Assembly (NCBI RefSeq): GCF_029323795.1
Contig: NZ_CP119758.1
Location: 1,984,001 to 2,048,000, forward strand
Length of the DNA: 64,000 bases
Direction: 5' to 3'
Source: Zobellia alginiliquefaciens
GTDB taxonomy: Bacteria; Bacteroidota; Bacteroidia; Flavobacteriales; Flavobacteriaceae
Within the stretch, counting starts at the first letter, position 1; each line of letters opens with the position of its first letter. The translations under genes were made by a program, and so were the position numbers. Below the pieces are notes generated by a model. That model was not told the origin of the DNA. It saw only the letters and a program-made list of their open reading frames with translations, and ran no database searches. This document shows positions 32,637 through 42,151 of the stretch, piece after piece.

Positions 32637-35153
32637 TTACGCCCACTCTTTAGGCATTTTTTGTTCCCGAAGTGATACAAATTCAATGTTATCGTCCGGC
32701 TCGTCCGAATTAATGAAATGCGTATAACGCTCCCTTATCTCTGGTGTCTCTACGGCTTCTTTCCATTCGCACTTATAGGTGTTAACAAAATTCTGCATGT
32801 CCGTGTCCAATTCATCTACAATCCCTAGAGAATCATTAATTACCACATTTTTTAGGTAGGTTATGCCACCTTCCAGCTTTTCTAACCACGCTGCCGTTCG
32901 CGTAAGTGGTGGAGCAGTTTTTATGTAGAACATCATGAAGCGATCTACGTATTTTATGGCGGTTTCTTTATCTACTTTTTCAGCTAGTAATTCGGCATGT
33001 CTTGGAGTGGCTCCGCCATTTCCACCTACGTAGACGTTCCATCCGCCTTCAACGGCTATAAAACCGAAATCTTTGCAACGTGCTTCAGCACATTCACGGA
33101 TACATCCAGAAACTCCTCCTTTAAATTTGTGTGGAGAACGAATGCCTTTGTACCTGTTTTCAATTTCAATGGCAAAACTTACGCTTTCGTCCATTCCATA
33201 GCGGCACCATGTGGAGCCTACACAACTTTTTACCGTACGCAGTGATTTTCCATAGGCTTGTCCCGTTTCAAATCCTTCGGCTATGAGTTCTTCCCAAATA
33301 AGTGGAAGCTCGTGCAGTTTTGCCCCGAACATATCTATTCGTTGCCCCCCTGTAATTTTAGTGTACAGGTCGTATTTCTTGGCAATTCTACCCAAAGCCA
33401 TTAATTGTTTAGGCGAGATTTCTCCCCCGGCAACCCGTGGTACAACAGAGTAGGTTCCGTTTCGTTGTATATTGGCCAAATAACGGTCGTTACTATCCTG
33501 AATGGTTTCTTGTCGGTTTGCCGTTTCATTATAGATACTGGCAAAAATTGAAGCGGCGGCTGGTTTACAAACTTCGCAGCCGTGACCCTTGCCCACTTCA
33601 TCTAGCAATTGGTCGTAATCTTGAATACCTTTAAGTTTTACGATATCAAATAGTTCTTGACGCGAATAGTCAAAATGCTCACAAATACTTTCCTTAACGG
33701 TTTTTCCTAGTGTTTTTAGACTTTCCTTCACCAAATCTGCAACCATAGGTTTACAACCCCCGCAACCGGTAGTGGCTTTAGTGGCTTTTGCTACATCTTT
33801 AACGGTTTCGTTACCGTCATCAATAACGGAACAACAAACGGCACCTTTGGTAACAGCTTCGCAAGAACAGATTACGGCCGTATCCGGTAAATCCATGGCA
33901 CTACCAAAAGCCGAACCACCTTCGCCTCTGGTGCCAACAATGAGCTCTTCGGCATTATCCGGTAATGGAATATTGTTCAGGTACATTTGGTGTAGGATGC
34001 TATAATCTTCGGCATCGCCTACCATAATACCACCTAACAGTGTTTTGCCATCTAGGCTTACATTTATACGCTTGTAGAGTCCTTTGGTCTTGTTTTCGTA
34101 AATAATGGAAAGTCCTTTTTCCGCAGGCATATAAGGAACACCAAAACTTGCAACATCTACCCCAATTAGTTTCAGCTTGGTAGACATATCTATTTCCGAA
34201 CTCATTAAAACTTCATTGTTTTCTATAATCTGGTTCACGGCTACTTCTGCCATTTCATAACCCGGAGCAACCAGGCCGTATATCATTTGATTATAAAGAG
34301 CAACTTCTCCAATAGCGTATATATTGGGGTCTGAAGTTTGCATTCTGTCATTTACCACAATACCGCCACGGACGCCCATTGCCAGGTTACAGGTTTTGCC
34401 AAGTTCATCTCGTGGACGGATCCCGGCAGAAACTACTAGCATATCAACTTCAAGGGAATCATCCTCTCCAAAGTCCATTCCTGTAATGGCCCCATCACCT
34501 AAAATTCTATTGGTAGCCTTTCCTAAATGAATGTTGATGCCTATGTTTTCTAGGGTTAGCTGTAGAACATTGCTACTTCTGGAATCTAATTGTCTGGGCA
34601 TTAATTTGGGCGCGAACTCCACTACGTGAGGTTCTAGACCCATATCCATTACAGCTTTTCCTGCCTCTAAACCTAAAAGACCACCGCCCAATATGGCTGC
34701 ACGGCCATTGGGTTTCGCTGCTTTTATTTTTTCGGCATACCCTAGCATAGCTTCTAAATCCTCTATGGTACGGTATACAAATACGCCCTCTTTTTCCACT
34801 CCGTTTATAGGAGGGACAAACGGACTTGAACCTGTAGCCAGGACTAGGTAGTCATATTTATATTCTTTATCACTTCCCGTGGTTATGGTTTTTGTTTTAC
34901 GGTGTATATCCGTAACACGTTCGTTTACCACAAGTTCTATATTGTTTTCGGCATACCAACTAGCGGGAGCTAGTTCCAATGCTTTTGCATCTCTGTTTCC
35001 AAAAAACTCGCTGAGGTGTACGCGATCGTATGCGGCACGGGGCTCCTCTCCGAAAACAATAATCTTAAAATTTTCTGATTCTTCTTTAGCTGCGATTTTC
35101 TCACAGAACTTATATCCGACCATGCCGTTACCGACAACAATAATAGTTTTCAT
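32637..35153 (-). CDS. nirB: NAD(P)H nitrite reductase large subunit
   Basis: An 838-residue enzyme that reduces nitrite to ammonium. Domains in order: FAD/NAD oxidoreductase (1-400; VGNGMVGYKF, ATGSSPFVPP, AAILGGGLLGLEAG), two BFD-type [2Fe-2S] regions (CSCEAVT...GCGGCKP and GHGCEVCKP), then two ferredoxin-like halves and siroheme-[4Fe-4S] ligands in SCVGSTWCRYG and GCIRECAEARC. The ATG at 35153 begins MKTIIVVGNG, the usual start. A promoter with a TACGTAT-type inverted repeat lies upstream, shared with the divergent cobA gene. Confidence 0.95.
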   Translation of the reverse strand: MKTIIVVGNGMVGYKFCEKIAAKEESENFKIIVFGEEPRAAYDRVHLSEFFGNRDAKALELAPASWYAENNIELVVNERVTDIHRKTKTITTGSDKEYKYDYLVLATGSSPFVPPINGVEKEGVFVYRTIEDLEAMLGYAEKIKAAKPNGRAAILGGGLLGLEAGKAVMDMGLEPHVVEFAPKLMPRQLDSRSSNVLQLTLENIGINIHLGKATNRILGDGAITGMDFGEDDSLEVDMLVVSAGIRPRDELGKTCNLAMGVRGGIVVNDRMQTSDPNIYAIGEVALYNQMIYGLVAPGYEMAEVAVNQIIENNEVLMSSEIDMSTKLKLIGVDVASFGVPYMPAEKGLSIIYENKTKGLYKRINVSLDGKTLLGGIMVGDAEDYSILHQMYLNNIPLPDNAEELIVGTRGEGGSAFGSAMDLPDTAVICSCEAVTKGAVCCSVIDDGNETVKDVAKATKATTGCGGCKPMVADLVKESLKTLGKTVKESICEHFDYSRQELFDIVKLKGIQDYDQLLDEVGKGHGCEVCKPAAASIFASIYNETANRQETIQDSNDRYLANIQRNGTYSVVPRVAGGEISPKQLMALGRIAKKYDLYTKITGGQRIDMFGAKLHELPLIWEELIAEGFETGQAYGKSLRTVKSCVGSTWCRYGMDESVSFAIEIENRYKGIRSPHKFKGGVSGCIRECAEARCKDFGFIAVEGGWNVYVGGNGGATPRHAELLAEKVDKETAIKYVDRFMMFYIKTAPPLTRTAAWLEKLEGGITYLKNVVINDSLGIVDELDTDMQNFVNTYKCEWKEAVETPEIRERYTHFINSDEPDDNIEFVSLREQKMPKEWA

Positions 35154-35177
35154 AGGCTTCGATTTTAAACTACTTAG

Positions 35178-35185
35178 CAATATTA
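35178..35185 (-). promoter_or_regulatory. nirB: Candidate -7 element for nirB
   Basis: On the minus strand it reads TAATATTG, one mismatch from TAnnTTTG. It abuts and overlaps the right arm of the 7-2-7 operator as seen from nirB, the same arrangement as at nasA (ATACGTAATTTTA). Confidence 0.5.
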
Positions 35186-35199
35186 CGTATTAATACGTA
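35184..35199. promoter_or_regulatory. 7-2-7 operator between nirB and cobA
   Basis: TACGTAT-TA-ATACGTA, a perfect inverted repeat. It is adjacent to the nirB -7 element and about 40 bases upstream of the cobA -7 element. A further TACGTA (35227-35232) overlaps the cobA -7. Confidence 0.75.
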
Positions 35200-35230
35200 T
35201 ATATTTACTGTTTTTATGAAAATAATTACG

Positions 35231-35238
35231 TAGTTTTG
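35231..35238 (+). promoter_or_regulatory. cobA: -7 element for cobA
   Basis: TAGTTTTG, an exact TAnnTTTG inside ACGTAGTTTTG, a sequence repeated exactly at the narK promoter. Confidence 0.6.
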
Positions 35239-35268
35239 TTGAGGAATTACTAATACAACCCTTTAATA

Positions 35269-36051
35269 ATGTTAGGTATGGAAACAGTTAGAGAACCAAT
35301 AGTTACCTTAATAGGAGCAGGCCCAGGAAGCGCAGACCTTATAACAGTTAGGGGTTTGGTGGCTTTAAAGGCTGCGGATGTAGTGTTGTATGACGCATTA
35401 ATTGATGAGGACCTATTATTACAGATTGATGAAAGTATACCTAAGATATACGTAGGCAAACGATGCGGTAAACATTCGTTCACACAAGATGATATTAACA
35501 TGCTCATAGTTGAAAAAGCGTTTGAATACGGTCATGTGGTTCGTTTAAAAGGGGGAGACCCTTTTGTATTCGGTAGGGCTCATGAAGAAATTGATTATGT
35601 AGAATCTTTTGGTATTCCGGTAACGGTCGTTCCCGGAGTGTCAAGTGCAATAGCGGTGCCTTCCAGTCAGGGTATACCCATGACGCGCAGAGGTGTAAGT
35701 AGTAGCTTTTGGGTAATGACTGCAACAAAACGTGATGGCTCCTTTTCGGAAGATTTAAAGTATGCCTCCCAGTCTTCTGCAACTATGGTGATTTTGATGG
35801 GAGTAAGAAAGTTAAAAGAAATATCAGCTGAAGTCAGTAAATATAAAGGTTCATTAACTCCTATGGCTGTTATTCAAAATGGTACAATGCGTAATGAGAC
35901 TTGTAAGGTAGGAACTTTGGGCAGTATAAATTCTGAGATTTCGGATATAGATTTATCTAAGCCCGGTATTATTGTAATAGGAAATGTAGTCGCGGAACAT
36001 CCATCTTTTTTTGAGGAAGAGGTACAGCGCGTACTGCATTCGGGTATGTAA
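35269..36051 (+). CDS. cobA: Uroporphyrinogen-III C-methyltransferase
   Basis: A 260-residue SAM-dependent methyltransferase that makes precorrin-2 for siroheme. VTLIGAGPGSADLITVRG is the N-terminal SAM-binding motif, VVLYDALI the second, VRLKGGDPFVFGRAHEEIDY the substrate block, and VVPGVSSAIAVPSSQGIPMTRRG the conserved core. It works with the precorrin-2 dehydrogenase at 29021; in enteric bacteria these are one CysG protein. Divergent from nirB. The start MLGMET at 35269 could instead be the ATG three codons later. Confidence 0.93.
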   Translation: MLGMETVREPIVTLIGAGPGSADLITVRGLVALKAADVVLYDALIDEDLLLQIDESIPKIYVGKRCGKHSFTQDDINMLIVEKAFEYGHVVRLKGGDPFVFGRAHEEIDYVESFGIPVTVVPGVSSAIAVPSSQGIPMTRRGVSSSFWVMTATKRDGSFSEDLKYASQSSATMVILMGVRKLKEISAEVSKYKGSLTPMAVIQNGTMRNETCKVGTLGSINSEISDIDLSKPGIIVIGNVVAEHPSFFEEEVQRVLHSGM

Positions 36052-36095
36052 AATGATACGGTTCAGAGCGCGATACATATAGTACATAATTCGCT

Positions 36096-36147
36096 AAAAT
36101 CGCTGCATATATTGCTTATTACAGGCAGTGTATACAGCGATTTTTTT
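36096..36147 (+). terminator. Intrinsic terminator after cobA
   Basis: AAAATCGCTG pairs with CAGCGATTTT over a structured 29-base interior and is followed by a T run. Confidence 0.7.
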
Positions 36148-36264
36148 AGATATAATTCGATATTATCAAATTTTCCTAGTCTTTTTTTGGAATAACTGAT
36201 TTTTCTCCGCTTCCACCTTCTATCCTCGTAAAAATACTTAGAATTTAGGCGATATTTTAGATAA

Positions 36265-36280
36265 TACGTAGTAATACGTA
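36265..36280. promoter_or_regulatory. 7-2-7 operator upstream of narK
   Basis: TACGTAG-TA-ATACGTA, one mismatch from the perfect inverted repeat. A third TACGTA (36287-36292) overlaps the -7 element that follows. Confidence 0.72.
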
Positions 36281-36290
36281 TAAATATACG

Positions 36291-36298
36291 TAGTTTTG
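36291..36298 (+). promoter_or_regulatory. narK: -7 element for narK
   Basis: TAGTTTTG in the context TACGTAGTTTTGAG, same as at cobA. The narK ATG is 30 bases downstream. Confidence 0.6.
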
Positions 36299-36327
36299 AG
36301 TATCGTTAAACTTTAAACATCAGTATT

Positions 36328-37749
36328 ATGGAAACTCAATCTAAAAAAGCGACCAGCTTAAAACTGACCGATATTAAAAGTGTGCCAATTCGTACATTTT
36401 GGATTACTTCAATAGCGTTCTTTATTTGCTTTTTTGCTTGGTTCGGTATTGTGCCATTTATGCCGGACGTTGTAAAGGACTTAGGGCTGACCCCTGAACA
36501 AAAATGGAATTCCATTATTTTGGCAGTAACAGGAACGGTATTCGCAAGGTTGCTAATTGGTAAATTATGTGATAAGTACGGCCCAAGAATATGTTACACC
36601 TATTTATTGATTTTGGGCGCTATACCTGTAATTCTACTTGGGTTTGTGCAAACCCCGACACAGTTTTTAATCTGTCGTTTGTTTATAGGTTTTATTGGGG
36701 CATCGTTTGTAATTACTCAGTTTCATACTTCAATCATGTTTGCATCTAATATTGTGGGTACAGCAAATGCAACATCTGCCGGATGGGGAAATTTAGGTGG
36801 TGGAGCAAACCGTTTAGGTATGCCGTTGATTGCCGCTGCGGTGGTGAGTTTTGGAGTTGCCGATGAGGTTGCTTGGAGATATTCAATGATGATTGCGGGT
36901 GTAATTGCTATGCTTATGGGGCTAGTGTACTACTTTTTTACACAAGACACCCCAGAAGGTAATTTTGCCCAACTCAAGAAGGAAGGTAAAATGCCGACAC
37001 TTAAAAAAGATGAGGAAAGCTTTGCAAGCGTATTAAAAGATTATAGAGTGTGGATTTTGTTCGTCATTTATGCAGCTTCATTTGGAATGGAGCTTACCGT
37101 CTATGGAACGATGGACGATTACTTACAGAATACATTTGGACTCACCCGAACCACGGCAGGAAATCTGGTACTCTCGTTTGCATTGATGAATATTTTTGCC
37201 AGAACATTGGGAGGCTTTTTTGGGGATAGATTTGGGAAGTTAAAAGGCCTAAGAGGAAGAGTTATGTTTTTAGCTCTTATTCTTGCTATTGAGGGCTGTA
37301 TGTTGACCATTTTTTCAACAACAACAAGTATTGCGTTCGGTATCTTATTTTTGATTGCCTTTAGTTTGTCTGTTCAAATGGCTGAAGGAGCTACTTTTTC
37401 AGTAGTACCGTTTATAAACAAAAAAGCTATTGGTTCTATCTCTGGTATTGTGGGTGCGGGTGGTAATGTAGGGGCTTTTGTGGCTGCTATGTTCCTTAAA
37501 TCCAAGTCGGCATTGGCCGAGACCCAGGCCATAGCGGAAAATACGGCTTTAGGAGAAGAGGCGGTTAGAACAGCTCAAGCAGCAGCAGCATCTACTGCCG
37601 TATCCGCTGGGTACTTGGTTATTGGTTTATGTGTGGTTCTTACCGCTGGATTATCGTTGGCCATAAAATTTTCTACTGAAGACGAGGAAGCAACTGCACG
37701 AGAAATGAAAAGAACTAAAACTCCTGATTACGCTTTAGGTAACAAATAA
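36328..37749 (+). CDS. narK: NarK-type nitrate/nitrite MFS transporter
   Basis: A 473-residue, 12-helix transporter of the nitrate/nitrite porter family. It has an aromatic-rich first helix with FFAWFGIVPFMP, RLLIGKLCDKYGPR with the conserved Arg in helix 2, and the NNP signature SAGWGNLGGGANRL in helix 5, with a second Gly-rich GIVGAGGNVGAF in helix 11. It imports nitrate and may exchange nitrite. It has its own promoter with the 7-2-7 operator and is followed closely by the FNR-like gene. Confidence 0.94.
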   Translation: METQSKKATSLKLTDIKSVPIRTFWITSIAFFICFFAWFGIVPFMPDVVKDLGLTPEQKWNSIILAVTGTVFARLLIGKLCDKYGPRICYTYLLILGAIPVILLGFVQTPTQFLICRLFIGFIGASFVITQFHTSIMFASNIVGTANATSAGWGNLGGGANRLGMPLIAAAVVSFGVADEVAWRYSMMIAGVIAMLMGLVYYFFTQDTPEGNFAQLKKEGKMPTLKKDEESFASVLKDYRVWILFVIYAASFGMELTVYGTMDDYLQNTFGLTRTTAGNLVLSFALMNIFARTLGGFFGDRFGKLKGLRGRVMFLALILAIEGCMLTIFSTTTSIAFGILFLIAFSLSVQMAEGATFSVVPFINKKAIGSISGIVGAGGNVGAFVAAMFLKSKSALAETQAIAENTALGEEAVRTAQAAAASTAVSAGYLVIGLCVVLTAGLSLAIKFSTEDEEATAREMKRTKTPDYALGNK

Positions 37750-37785
37750 GATGCGATTTTGATTTCTACCCTGACAAATAACAAT

Positions 37786-38517
37786 ATGGCCAGTGCCGAC
37801 GAAAGTACGGTTAATACGGCATGCGCTATTTGTTCAAATGAAAATTGCTTGATAAAGAACAACTTAAAGCAAAATAAAACGGTTTCTCTGTTTACACAAG
37901 AAAGAAAAGAGTTCACTTGTAAGAAAGGGCAGCAGTTTATAATTGAGGGTGCTCCGGTTAATGGCTTGTTCTTTGTGCTCTCCGGGAAAGTAAAGGTTTT
38001 TAGAACGGGTATTAATGGTAGGGAGCAAATCGTTCGCTTTGCCAATTCTGGTGAAATAATCGGGCACAGAGGTTTTGGCACCCAAGAATACTACCCTATT
38101 GGTGCCATGGCTCTAGAAGATACCAAACTTTGCTATTTCTCAAAGGATAATTTACAAGAAGTGCTACTGATGGCGCCAAGCTTCACTTTTGATTTAATGT
38201 TGTTTTATGCCAATGAATTGAACAGAAGCGAGGCCAAGGTAAAATCTATTTCCCAAATGACGGTTAGAGAACGTGTTATTGATACATTGATCTATGTAGA
38301 ACGAAAGTTTGGCCAAAGAAATAATTTTATTGATATCGTTCTCAGTAGACGTGAATACGCCAATTATACTGGTACTACCGAAGAGCAAGTCATTCGCGTT
38401 TTCTCCGCCTTGAAGAAAGAAGGTCTCATTACTGCTAAAGGAAAACGGATAGGAATTAGTGAAATTTCTCTTTTAAAAGATGAAATATCAGAGCACAACT
38501 TTTATCTGGATAGTTAG
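37786..38517 (+). CDS. Crp/Fnr-family regulator with FNR-like cysteines
   Basis: A 243-residue regulator. Residues 13-21 form CAICSNENC, a C-x2-C-x4-C set; Cys116 in EDTKLCYFS aligns with FNR Cys122, and the Cys13-Cys116 distance (103) is nearly that of E. coli FNR Cys20-Cys122. The cyclic-nucleotide-like barrel (45-135), a dimer helix, and a winged HTH, RREYANYTGTTEEQVIRVFSALKKEG, follow. The recognition helix has E-x-x-x-R (Ile instead of the FNR Ser), so its site may differ. The start is ATG at 37786. The gene is 36 bases after narK, probably co-transcribed. An Fe-S oxygen or NO sensor controlling nitrate use is inferred. Confidence 0.85.
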   Translation: MASADESTVNTACAICSNENCLIKNNLKQNKTVSLFTQERKEFTCKKGQQFIIEGAPVNGLFFVLSGKVKVFRTGINGREQIVRFANSGEIIGHRGFGTQEYYPIGAMALEDTKLCYFSKDNLQEVLLMAPSFTFDLMLFYANELNRSEAKVKSISQMTVRERVIDTLIYVERKFGQRNNFIDIVLSRREYANYTGTTEEQVIRVFSALKKEGLITAKGKRIGISEISLLKDEISEHNFYLDS

Positions 38518-38562
38518 TCTCAACATCGCTTTACAATCATAAATTTTATCGTTAAGTACTAC

Positions 38563-38569
38563 TACGTAT
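38563..38569. promoter_or_regulatory. Single TACGTAT half-site, distal to nrtA
   Basis: TACGTAT about 200 bases upstream of nrtA, preceded by a partial TAAGTAC. It may be chance, since the hexamer is expected now and then in A+T-rich DNA. Confidence 0.3.
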
Positions 38570-38710
38570 CTATGTGCGCATGGATGCTATAGGTTAATAT
38601 TTTGATTATTAGTTGTTTATGTCGAATGCATGATTTTTAGCAGGTTTATATATGGTGTAAAAAGAGAGTTTAACCTGTCTTATTCCATATGACGAAAAGT
38701 AAAATACGTA

Positions 38711-38718
38711 TACATTTG
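38711..38718 (+). promoter_or_regulatory. nrtA: Candidate -7 element for nrtA
   Basis: TACATTTG, an exact TAnnTTTG, directly after a TACGTAT half-site (38705-38711). The 7-2-7 operator lies just downstream, so it would overlap the transcription start. Confidence 0.45.
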
Positions 38719-38725
38719 CTTAAAA

Positions 38726-38741
38726 TAAGTATTAATACGTA
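38726..38741. promoter_or_regulatory. 7-2-7 operator upstream of nrtA
   Basis: TAAGTAT-TA-ATACGTA, one mismatch from the perfect repeat, followed by ACGTAGTTAATAT, which resembles the -7 regions of cobA and narK. It ends 23 bases before the nrtA ATG. Confidence 0.68.
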
Positions 38742-38764
38742 GTTAATATAAAAACCATACTATT

Positions 38765-40150
38765 ATGAAAACCATTTTAACAAAAGCATCATTACTGGCA
38801 ACTATAGCTGCAGTAGTTATGGCTTGTGGAGGAAAAGAAACAAAAAAGACCGAAGCAGCCGCAACGGAAGAAACTGTGGCATCTAAGACCAAGATGTTAG
38901 ACATAGAAAAGCCACAACTTACCTTCGGTTTTATAAAATTGACGGATATGGCCCCTTTGGCCATTGCTAAAGAGAAAGGATTTTTTGAAGACGAAGGATT
39001 GTTTGTTTCCGTTGAAGCACAATCAAACTGGAAAAACGTTTTAGATCGTGTTATAGACGGTCAGTTAGATGGTTCTCATATGTTAGCGGGTCAGCCTATT
39101 GCTGCAGGTGCTGGATTTGGTAGACAGGCCAAACTGGTTACTCCTTTTTCTATGGATTTAAACGGAAATGGTATTACTGTTTCCAACGACGTTTGGTCTA
39201 AAATGAAACCGAATGTGCCGGCAGATTCTGAAGGAAAACCAATACATCCCATCAAAGCCGATGCCTTAAAACCTGTTATTACCGAATACAAGAACAGTGG
39301 AAAACCTTTTAAAATGGGAATGGTGTTTCCTGTTTCCACGCATAATTACGAAATACGCTATTGGTTGGCCGCTGCAGGTATCCATCCAGGGATGTATACT
39401 GCTGATAACGTACAAGGTCAAATTGATGCGGAAGTATTACTTTCTGTTACGCCTCCACCACAAATGCCGGCCACGCTGGAATCTGGTACTATTTATGGCT
39501 ATTGTGTAGGTGAGCCTTGGAACCAACAAGCAGTTTTTAAAGGTATCGGGGTTCCTGTTACTACCAATTATGATATCTGGAAAAACAATCCGGAGAAAGT
39601 ATTTGTAATGACCGAAAAGTTCGTTGCCGATAATCCAAATACTGCCATCGCGGTTACCAAAGCTTTAATACGTGCGGGTAAATGGTTAGATGAACCTGCT
39701 AATAGACCGGAAGCCGTTAAAATATTATCTATGTCCCAATATGTAGGTGCCCCGGAAGAAGTGTTGGCCAACTCCATGACCGGTACGTTCGAATTTGAAA
39801 AAGGGGATAAGCGTAAAATGCCGGACTTTAATGTATTCTACAAGTATAACGCTACCTACCCTTTCTATTCCGACGGTATTTGGTTCTTAACTCAGATGCG
39901 CAGATGGGGTCAAATTCCTGAAACCAAATCAGCTGAATGGTATGGAGAAACCATCAAAGATATTTACCGACCTGATATTTGGAAAAAAGCAGCGAACCTG
40001 CTAGTGGCCGAAGGTCAAATTCCTGCAGCCGATGTTCCCGAAACGGATGGATATAAAAGAACAACTACTGATTTTATTGATGGTACATCGTTTGACGCGA
40101 AAGACCCTATTGGGTATATCAATAGTTTCTCCATAGGAAACAAAGATTAA
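38765..40150 (+). CDS. nrtA: Nitrate ABC transporter substrate-binding lipoprotein
   Basis: A 461-residue lipoprotein (VVMACGGKE lipobox). [28 protein letters not shown] begins the binding protein and matches NrtA/CmpA, and the [12 protein letters not shown] and [13 protein letters not shown] blocks follow. [13 protein letters not shown] and [13 protein letters not shown] complete the family pattern. NrtA binds nitrate at the outer face of the inner membrane. It is first in a three- or four-gene transporter operon and has the 7-2-7 operator in its promoter. Confidence 0.94.
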   Translation: MKTILTKASLLATIAAVVMACGGKETKKTEAAATEETVASKTKMLDIEKPQLTFGFIKLTDMAPLAIAKEKGFFEDEGLFVSVEAQSNWKNVLDRVIDGQLDGSHMLAGQPIAAGAGFGRQAKLVTPFSMDLNGNGITVSNDVWSKMKPNVPADSEGKPIHPIKADALKPVITEYKNSGKPFKMGMVFPVSTHNYEIRYWLAAAGIHPGMYTADNVQGQIDAEVLLSVTPPPQMPATLESGTIYGYCVGEPWNQQAVFKGIGVPVTTNYDIWKNNPEKVFVMTEKFVADNPNTAIAVTKALIRAGKWLDEPANRPEAVKILSMSQYVGAPEEVLANSMTGTFEFEKGDKRKMPDFNVFYKYNATYPFYSDGIWFLTQMRRWGQIPETKSAEWYGETIKDIYRPDIWKKAANLLVAEGQIPAADVPETDGYKRTTTDFIDGTSFDAKDPIGYINSFSIGNKD

Positions 40151-40184
40151 GTTTTAGTGAAAATCGAAGCAAAATTATAGGATT

Positions 40185-41285
40185 ATGGAACAAGATATCA
40201 CATTAAAGAAAGAAGGGCAGGGTTTCGCATTTTTGAAGCCGCTTGTGGCAAAACTGACACCTAAATTCCAAAAGGGAAAAATATTCTCATCATTGAAAAA
40301 TACGGGAATTACCGTACTATCCGTGCTTCTGTTTATAGGTCTATGGCAATTGGGTTCTAAAGCGCTTTACAATAAGGAGGCCGATTATAAAATTGAGAAG
40401 GCACTTACTGAAAGAGGTCAAGAGGCTGCTGATGCGGAACGGGCTTGTATTGAATCCGGTGATAGCAGTTGTCAGCCAAATACACTGCCTTCCCCATCTC
40501 AGGTATGGAATTCGTTGCAATCATTAATTGCGGACCATAAAGTAATTACTGCGGATAAAGCCGCTTTTGTACAAAAAATGGCGGCAACCAATGCAAAGTT
40601 GGTTGCACAAGGTAAAGATGCTATTGTTTACACGGGCAGAGCTTCTTTTGTGGATATCGTGCTAACCAGTATTAAAACGGTTTTTGCGGGCTTCTTGCTA
40701 GCACTTTTAATTGCGGTGCCTATCGGTATAATAATAGGGTTGAGTCCGTCTTTGCGCAGTGCTTTCAACTGGTTTATTCAAATTTTTAAACCGGTATCTC
40801 CTGTAGTGTGGTACTTGCTGGTTTTTATGATAGTGAAGACCCTATATATTGGCGATAGTTCGGACAATGCTTTTGTGATTTCTTTTATAAGTGTAGGCTT
40901 GTGTGCCATGTGGGCTACACTTGTTAATACCGCCATGGGTGTTGCTTCGGTTGATAAAGATTACATAAACGTGGCCAAAGTTTTAAAGTTGGGCACTTTT
41001 CAGAAAGTTTTTAAAGTGATTTTACCGTCCTCTCTACCCTTGATTTTTACGGGATTACGAATTACACTTTCCGTAGCATGGATGGTATTGATCGCTATTG
41101 AACTTTTGGCACAGAGCCAAGGGTTGGGCTTGTTCGTTTGGGAGGAATTTCAAAATGGTGCCAATGATTCAAATGCTAAGATTATTGTGGCAATGTTCGT
41201 AATCGGTATCATCGGGTTTCTTTTGGATAGGCTAATGTTATCGGTACAAAACTTGGTTTCGTTCAACAAAAATGAAATGGCGTAA
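40185..41285 (+). CDS. nrtB: Nitrate ABC transporter permease
   Basis: A 366-residue inner membrane permease, BPD_transp_1 type. One N-terminal helix (about 38-58) is followed by an unusually long soluble insert (60-145), then five helices with the ATPase-coupling EAA-like motif [36 protein letters not shown]. The insert, rich in Asp, Glu and Ala with [12 protein letters not shown], is longer than in cyanobacterial NrtB. It lies between nrtA and the ATPase genes and its stop overlaps the upstream extension of the next frame. Confidence 0.92.
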   Translation: MEQDITLKKEGQGFAFLKPLVAKLTPKFQKGKIFSSLKNTGITVLSVLLFIGLWQLGSKALYNKEADYKIEKALTERGQEAADAERACIESGDSSCQPNTLPSPSQVWNSLQSLIADHKVITADKAAFVQKMAATNAKLVAQGKDAIVYTGRASFVDIVLTSIKTVFAGFLLALLIAVPIGIIIGLSPSLRSAFNWFIQIFKPVSPVVWYLLVFMIVKTLYIGDSSDNAFVISFISVGLCAMWATLVNTAMGVASVDKDYINVAKVLKLGTFQKVFKVILPSSLPLIFTGLRITLSVAWMVLIAIELLAQSQGLGLFVWEEFQNGANDSNAKIIVAMFVIGIIGFLLDRLMLSVQNLVSFNKNEMA

Positions 41286-41301
41286 TCCTAAAAAAAAGCA
41301 A

Positions 41302-42141
41302 ATGGCATATCTAGAACTGAATAATGTATATAAAAGTTACGGGAAGGGCGAGAATGCTACCAACGTACTTTCAGATATCAATTTACAAATTGAAGAAGGC
41401 GAGTTTGTTGCTATAGTTGGGTTTACTGGTAGTGGAAAAACTACGTTGGTGAATCTTATCAACGGACTTTTAGAACCGACCAGTGGCGAGGTTTTGTTTA
41501 AGGGCGAACCGGTTGTGGACACCAGTCATGAACGGGGCGTGATTTTTCAAAACTACTCTTTGCTGCCATGGTTAACAGTAGAACAAAATGTGTATATGGC
41601 CGTGAAGGAGGCTTTTCCAAAAGAGAGCAAAGCAGTCCTAAAACAAAGGGTAAAAGACTATGTAGAAATGGTTAGTCTTAGCCCTGCAATTCACAAAAGA
41701 CCTAAGGAGCTGTCCGGGGGTATGCGCCAGCGGGTATCGGTTGCAAGGGCACTGGCCATGAATCCGGAAATGATAATTATGGATGAGCCGTTAGGGGCCT
41801 TAGATGCGTTAACACGAGGAAATTTACAGGATGAAATATTGAATATTTGGAGCAAGGACAAACGTACCGCCCTATTGATTACCAATGATGTTGATGAGGG
41901 AATTTATATGGCAGATAGAATCATTCCTTTAAAACCAGGTCCTAATGCCACGTTGGGTCCGGAGTTTAAAATAGAAATTGACCGCCCAAGGGATAAAACG
42001 GCTCTAAACGATAATCCAAACTTCAAAAAAACCAGAAATGCGATTATTGAATATTTAATGGACATCGGAGACCAACGAAAATCAGTTTCTGAGACAGAAT
42101 ATGTTTTGCCTGAAATAGCACCAAAAAGCTTTGTAGCCTAA
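41302..42141 (+). CDS. nrtC: Nitrate ABC transporter ATP-binding protein, first of two
   Basis: A 279-residue ATPase. Walker A is GFTGSGKTT (40-48), the signature is [15 protein letters not shown], and Walker B is [12 protein letters not shown]. The switch His is replaced by Asn195 in [18 protein letters not shown], so its own catalytic site is probably weak. The ATG at 41302 is the start of [14 protein letters not shown]; a longer frame overlaps nrtB. It should pair with the next gene's product as a heterodimer. Unlike cyanobacterial NrtC it has no fused substrate-binding domain, so the gene name marks the role only. Confidence 0.88.
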   Translation: MAYLELNNVYKSYGKGENATNVLSDINLQIEEGEFVAIVGFTGSGKTTLVNLINGLLEPTSGEVLFKGEPVVDTSHERGVIFQNYSLLPWLTVEQNVYMAVKEAFPKESKAVLKQRVKDYVEMVSLSPAIHKRPKELSGGMRQRVSVARALAMNPEMIIMDEPLGALDALTRGNLQDEILNIWSKDKRTALLITNDVDEGIYMADRIIPLKPGPNATLGPEFKIEIDRPRDKTALNDNPNFKKTRNAIIEYLMDIGDQRKSVSETEYVLPEIAPKSFVA

Positions 42142-42151
42142 AACGAACATT

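Noticed and set aside
36290-36316. An FNR box (TTGAT-N4-ATCAA) at narK
   Set aside because: TTGAGTATCGTTAA has only partial symmetry, and the protein's recognition helix differs from FNR, so no site can be called.
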